This document shows, in pieces, positions 60,508 through 64,000 of a stretch of DNA of 64,000 nucleotides. A program made the position numbers and the translations under genes. The DNA comes from Paramecium sonneborni. Taxonomy: Eukaryota; Ciliophora; Oligohymenophorea; Peniculida; Parameciidae. The notes under the pieces are model-generated. The model had not been told where the DNA came from. It saw only the letters and a program-made list of their open reading frames with translations, and did no database searches. The DNA lies in contig CAJJDN010000009.1 in assembly GCA_905182985.1 (NCBI GenBank), positions 656,686-720,685 of the forward strand, written 5' to 3'. Each line of letters starts with the position of its first letter. The first letter of the stretch is position 1.

Positions 60508-62442
60508 TCATAATGATATCTAAATTCCAAACTTTTTTAGTTCATCAATCTTTTTTTTTGCCTTAGCAGCAGTACAGTTATTTTAATTCAAATATAAACT
60601 TTTTAATTGTGTTTGACCATTTTATCTCAAATGAGTTAAAATATAATCAAGACATTTTTCTGTTAGTATGTTTTGTTGTAAATGCAATGTATTAATTCTA
60701 TTAAATTTATAATTATATATATTTACTTGGTTTAAGTGATATTCAAAATTAACTTATATAATAGATCATCTGTCAATTTGCATTTACTCAACTTTAAAAC
60801 TTTGACGGTTTATGTCCCTTTTAAGTAATCTCCCAAGATCTATATAATCTAATCAGAAAAATCTTGGTTAGAATATTATTTATACCTATGGAACTTAAGT
60901 CAATAATTTCACTTTTATCTTAATGAATAATGCTAAATGTATTTGATAGTTTATCATTCATTTTTTAATTATTTGTAAATTTTTTCTATTATTTTGAGTT
61001 GCTATTTTAATTGTTATTATTAATTTTATTTTATTTTTAAACAAGTATTTGTGAAACATCCAAAAGTTCATGATGTGATAATGTCATACTTCTTTCTTTT
61101 AATTTTTAAGGTTAATTTTGGCCAGAAGCAAAATTAACTGATTTAGTCATATCTTAGGAGGGTGAAGTAGGTTAGGTTGGTTATTATGATTATGAAAATA
61201 TACCAGAATAACGCTTCCCTTTTGTTACATCAATTTATAATGGTTTATGTTATTCATATTGATAGAAGGTTTCTTCTTATGGTTATCTATCATCTAATAA
61301 AAAATCTGATTGATCAACTTTTTTTAAAGGATCTTTTTCCTCTAAAATAGATTCTAAAGGTTAAAGAAATTCTTATTTAAGAATATCAGATTTAGATTTG
61401 TTTAATCCCATCATTTTATTAATATAATTCAAAATTAGCTAAATTGGAACTTAAATATCAAGTGAGTTATTTTTTTATTCAATTTTAATTTTAATTTGTT
61501 CCTTAATTTTTTCAAAAGATGAGATTAATAGTTCTCCTTATTTAACAATTTGATCATCAAATTTTCGACATTTTTATTCTGAAGAGTTGTCTAAAAAAAG
61601 ACTTAAATGATTATTAGCTTGATTAAGCCATTTATCAGCTTCAATTTACAATGAGATAAATTCAGAATCAAATTTATTAGTTTAATGGTCAATTGTATTT
61701 TAATAATTAAGTTCAATGTTGTGCAAAACTTATAATTTAATATCTTCAATAGATTTAATAAGATCATCAAATTGTAATTCTATAAGAGATTTTAAACAGT
61801 TTTATTATTAATTAATTCCAAGAATCAGTAATTGTTTAAATTATTCTTAACTATTTCTTTCAGTCTGTAATTGTTTATAAATATTTGTTATCTATTGGAT
61901 TGCTAATTCTATTTATTTGAGATGTTATTCAATAGGAAGATAATTGTGAAATTTATGTGGGCCAAATAATGCACAATTTACACAAATATATTAACCATCT
62001 TCTTTACATACTAATTCTAGTTCCTTTTGATGTAATTTACATAGACCAGATTTAGGCAATTCTTCCTGAGATTAAGTTTCTAAAAGGACTTTTTCACCTT
62101 AAAAATCACTAACATCCTTCAATTGATTGTGAATCTATTATTACTGTTCATCAGATGTTTGAATTGTTGTAACACACCTACCAGGTGATCGTCGTTTTTT
62201 AAGTAAGGCAATAATACTTTAATTATGTGGAAAACATTTAATATCTCTATGAACATTGCATTGAATTCTTAAATAGATCTTATAGGTAAATACCCATCTT
62301 CTTTGCAAATTAAGGTTTACTCTCCAGTCACATACTTATTGACACAAGAAAAACAAATTGAATGACCACAACTAGGTAACACAAGTGGTGAATGATCAGT
62401 TTGATTGAACTCTATCGAACATTAACAACACTAAAATTCCAT
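60508..62442 (-). CDS. RING-B-box-coiled coil protein with C-terminal leucine-rich repeats
   Basis: A 618-residue protein with introns at 60698-60726, 60863-60885 and 62268-62293 (29, 23 and 26 nt). The N terminus is a RING (CCQCSIEFNQ, LPSCGHSICFSCVNKY). A B-box follows at about 126-160 (GLCKLHQKELELVCKEDGQ, YICVNCALFGPHKFHNY), then a coiled coil to about 330 (LKQIELAIQQITNIYKQLQ; YQNTIDHQTNKFDSEFISLQ), a Ser/Gln/Asn-rich linker and LRRs from about 510 (VKVLKLSKCKLTDDLLYKL; INTLHLQQNILTEKCLDYIL; LKSLYLNQNNCTAAKA). RING plus B-box plus coiled coil is the TRIM layout of E3 ubiquitin ligases; LRRs in place of PRY/SPRY would be the substrate reader (inference). Confidence 0.88.
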
Positions 62443-62482
62443 TAATATTTTATATTTTTTAATGTACTATGATATAAAATTT

Positions 62483-62978
62483 TCATCTGTAACTCTTTTA
62501 TCTTCTGGCTCTGGCACCCTTACCACCAAATTTTCTTGGCTCGCATCTTCTTGGATCAGCCACTAATAGTGTTCTATCATATTATAATAAAAGATCTTTG
62601 ATTTCTCTCTTTTAAGTTTCATCAATATATTTTTGATAGTAAGCAACGATACCTTTGCTAATAGCCTAATGATATTTTAGATTGCTGATTCTACCTATCT
62701 AATAGCATAAATTTAAGCAGTGCTTCCTCCACCTCTAACAGTGACTCTGATATCTAATCTGCCTGTTCTGACTTAACCAAGAAGTAATAATGGTTCAAGT
62801 GCCTTTTATCTCAATGGGGCTGGATTGACTAATTCAATAGGAGCGCCATTCACTCTAACCAAACCTTGCTTTATTAATATATAATACCTTTTCCTTCTCT
62901 AACACTTGCACTAGCTACAGCATTCTTCTTTCTTCCAAATGTTTAAACCAATTTTGATTTTATTTGAGGAGTTGACAT
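62483..62978 (-). CDS. RPS16: 40S ribosomal protein uS9 (RPS16)
   Basis: 147 residues (human 146) with introns at 62666-62694 and 62865-62887 (29 and 23 nt). Family blocks: VQTFGRKKNAVASASVREGK, GLVRVNGAPIELV, ALEPLLLLGQVRTGRLDIRV, VRGGGSTAQIYAIRQAISKG, KYIDETQKREIKDLLLQYDR, TLLVADPRRCEPRKFGGKGA and the C-terminal RQKSYR that reaches the P-site tRNA. It sits in the small-subunit head. The gene lies 40 bp before the TRIM-like gene on the same strand. Confidence 0.97.
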
Positions 62979-63156
62979 ATCCAAGAATTAAATAATTTAA
63001 TTTAATCAATTTTTCATCATTTATCAACCTATGCAATTACCTATTCATAAACTCAATTACTTATATAATATACTAAATAATAAATAGTCTATAAATATAA
63101 TAATGTGTCTTATAAAGAGATTATTTTAAATAATAATTTGAATTGATTCTAATAAA

Positions 63157-64000
63157 TCAATATGGTCTTTATTTTCTAAGTTCATCAAGCAAAGCACGAC
63201 CTTTAGCCTTCTCCAATTCTATTTTTTTATCATATTCTTCTTTTTGTTTTCGAAGTGCTTCTTCTTCTTATTATTTTTTATCTCTTAACAATTACTACCT
63301 TTGTTTTTTTTCATCCATTTAATTTATTAAATTATGTTTTGTATACATAATTTTCTAAATCATTAATTATAAAACATACTTCCTACTCTATTCTTTATTT
63401 CTCTTCTACATCTTTTTAATATAATTCCATTTATCTTTAAAGTTCAATCTTATCTTATTATTTTACATTCTTTTCATCTTCTATTATTTTTTTTTTGATT
63501 TCAACATTCTCTGCTCTTTATGCATAAACTTCATACATTAATTTTACTCTTGCATCCTTAAAATAATAAAAAATATATTACATCTTCCGCTTTCCATTTT
63601 GCTTCTTTAGTTTCCCATTATCTAGCATTTTCTTCATTAATTAATCTTTCCTTTAATTAATCATTCATACTATATTCATTTGTTCTATTCTTAAAATTTA
63701 ATAAGAATTTTCTTGTTTCTTCTTTTTGTCTTTATTTTTCTGCTTGTTCCATTTTACTAATAGCTTCTTCTCTTGCAAGAACTTACTAAATCATTTCTTT
63801 ATCCTCAATTTTCTCTTAATATTTAATTTATTTTTTAAATTCTTTTTGTTATTCATTATTTAATGCTATTTCTTAATTAATTTCTTTCTTATAATTCATA
63901 TATTGATTTTCTCTTTATTTATGTCTTTCTTCTTCTCTTTTCCATTCTTCTTTCTATAATGGTCAAACAAATAATTATACTAGCATCTGTTTCTCCCATT
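63157..64000 (-). CDS. Ciliary coiled-coil protein with TPH-like domain, 5' part off window
   Basis: The 3' part of a gene that starts beyond 64000. Introns at 63355-63379, 63557-63581 and probably 63967-63993. The protein is one long charged helix: AREEAISKMEQAEKQRQKEE, NARQWETKEAKWKAEDARVK, YAQRAENVEIKKKIIEDEKN, and an end KKIELEKAKGRALLDELRKQ-RPY. This dense Glu/Lys/Gln/Arg pattern with ARxWxxxE-type motifs is that of TPH-domain axonemal proteins (CFAP53, CFAP45, MNS1), which lie inside doublet microtubules. The exact member is not certain, and the lack of the N terminus prevents a firm name. Confidence 0.78.

Overview
The window is macronuclear DNA of a ciliate, most likely a Paramecium. 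TAA and TAG are read as glutamine throughout conserved proteins and TGA is the only stop. The DNA is very AT-rich, genes lie 30-400 bp apart, and the genes are cut by about 65 introns that I placed at 22-29 nt each. Frame was checked arithmetically across every intron in the gene models I call with high confidence. A standard-code ORF list misses almost every gene here.

Layout. 1-12,000: a PP2C-like protein with altered metal ligands, a PX-WD40 protein, a coiled-coil protein, a small GTPase fused to a TRPM-type SLOG/LSDAT domain, a PH-domain CaMK-like kinase, an aromatic amino acid hydroxylase and a TRF4-type poly(A) polymerase. 12,000-18,500: ribosomal protein uL14 (RPL23) and two unknown genes, confused by two artefactual duplications. 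18,500-27,000: a secreted MACPF protein, a RING/IBR protein, an ankyrin protein, a frameshifted gene and two unknowns. 27,000-36,500: an LRR-ankyrin protein, SNU13, an intron-containing tRNA-Tyr, TDP1, an RRM/zinc-knuckle/RS splicing factor and one unknown. 36,700-55,300: an RD-repeat protein, an AGC kinase, a coiled-coil protein and a complete 4,077-residue axonemal dynein heavy chain. 55,300-64,000: an APC/C activator (Cdc20/Fzr), a degenerate kinase, a short coiled-coil protein, NF-YA, a RING-B-box-LRR protein, ribosomal protein uS9 (RPS16) and the 3' part of a ciliary coiled-coil gene.

Assembly quality matters here. Four single N bases (13508, 16858, 32332, 37880) each sit between two direct copies of the same 1.1-1.35 kb. 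These look like overlapping contig ends joined without merging, so one of each pair of gene copies is spurious. A few loci (1-214, 24,027-24,419, 59,592-60,401) read as coding only if single-base indels, mostly in short base runs, are allowed.

There is no operon logic; neighbours are mostly unrelated housekeeping, cytoskeletal and signalling genes. The most novel feature is the GTPase-SLOG fusion, with a lipid-binding-type kinase starting 34 bp after it on the same strand.
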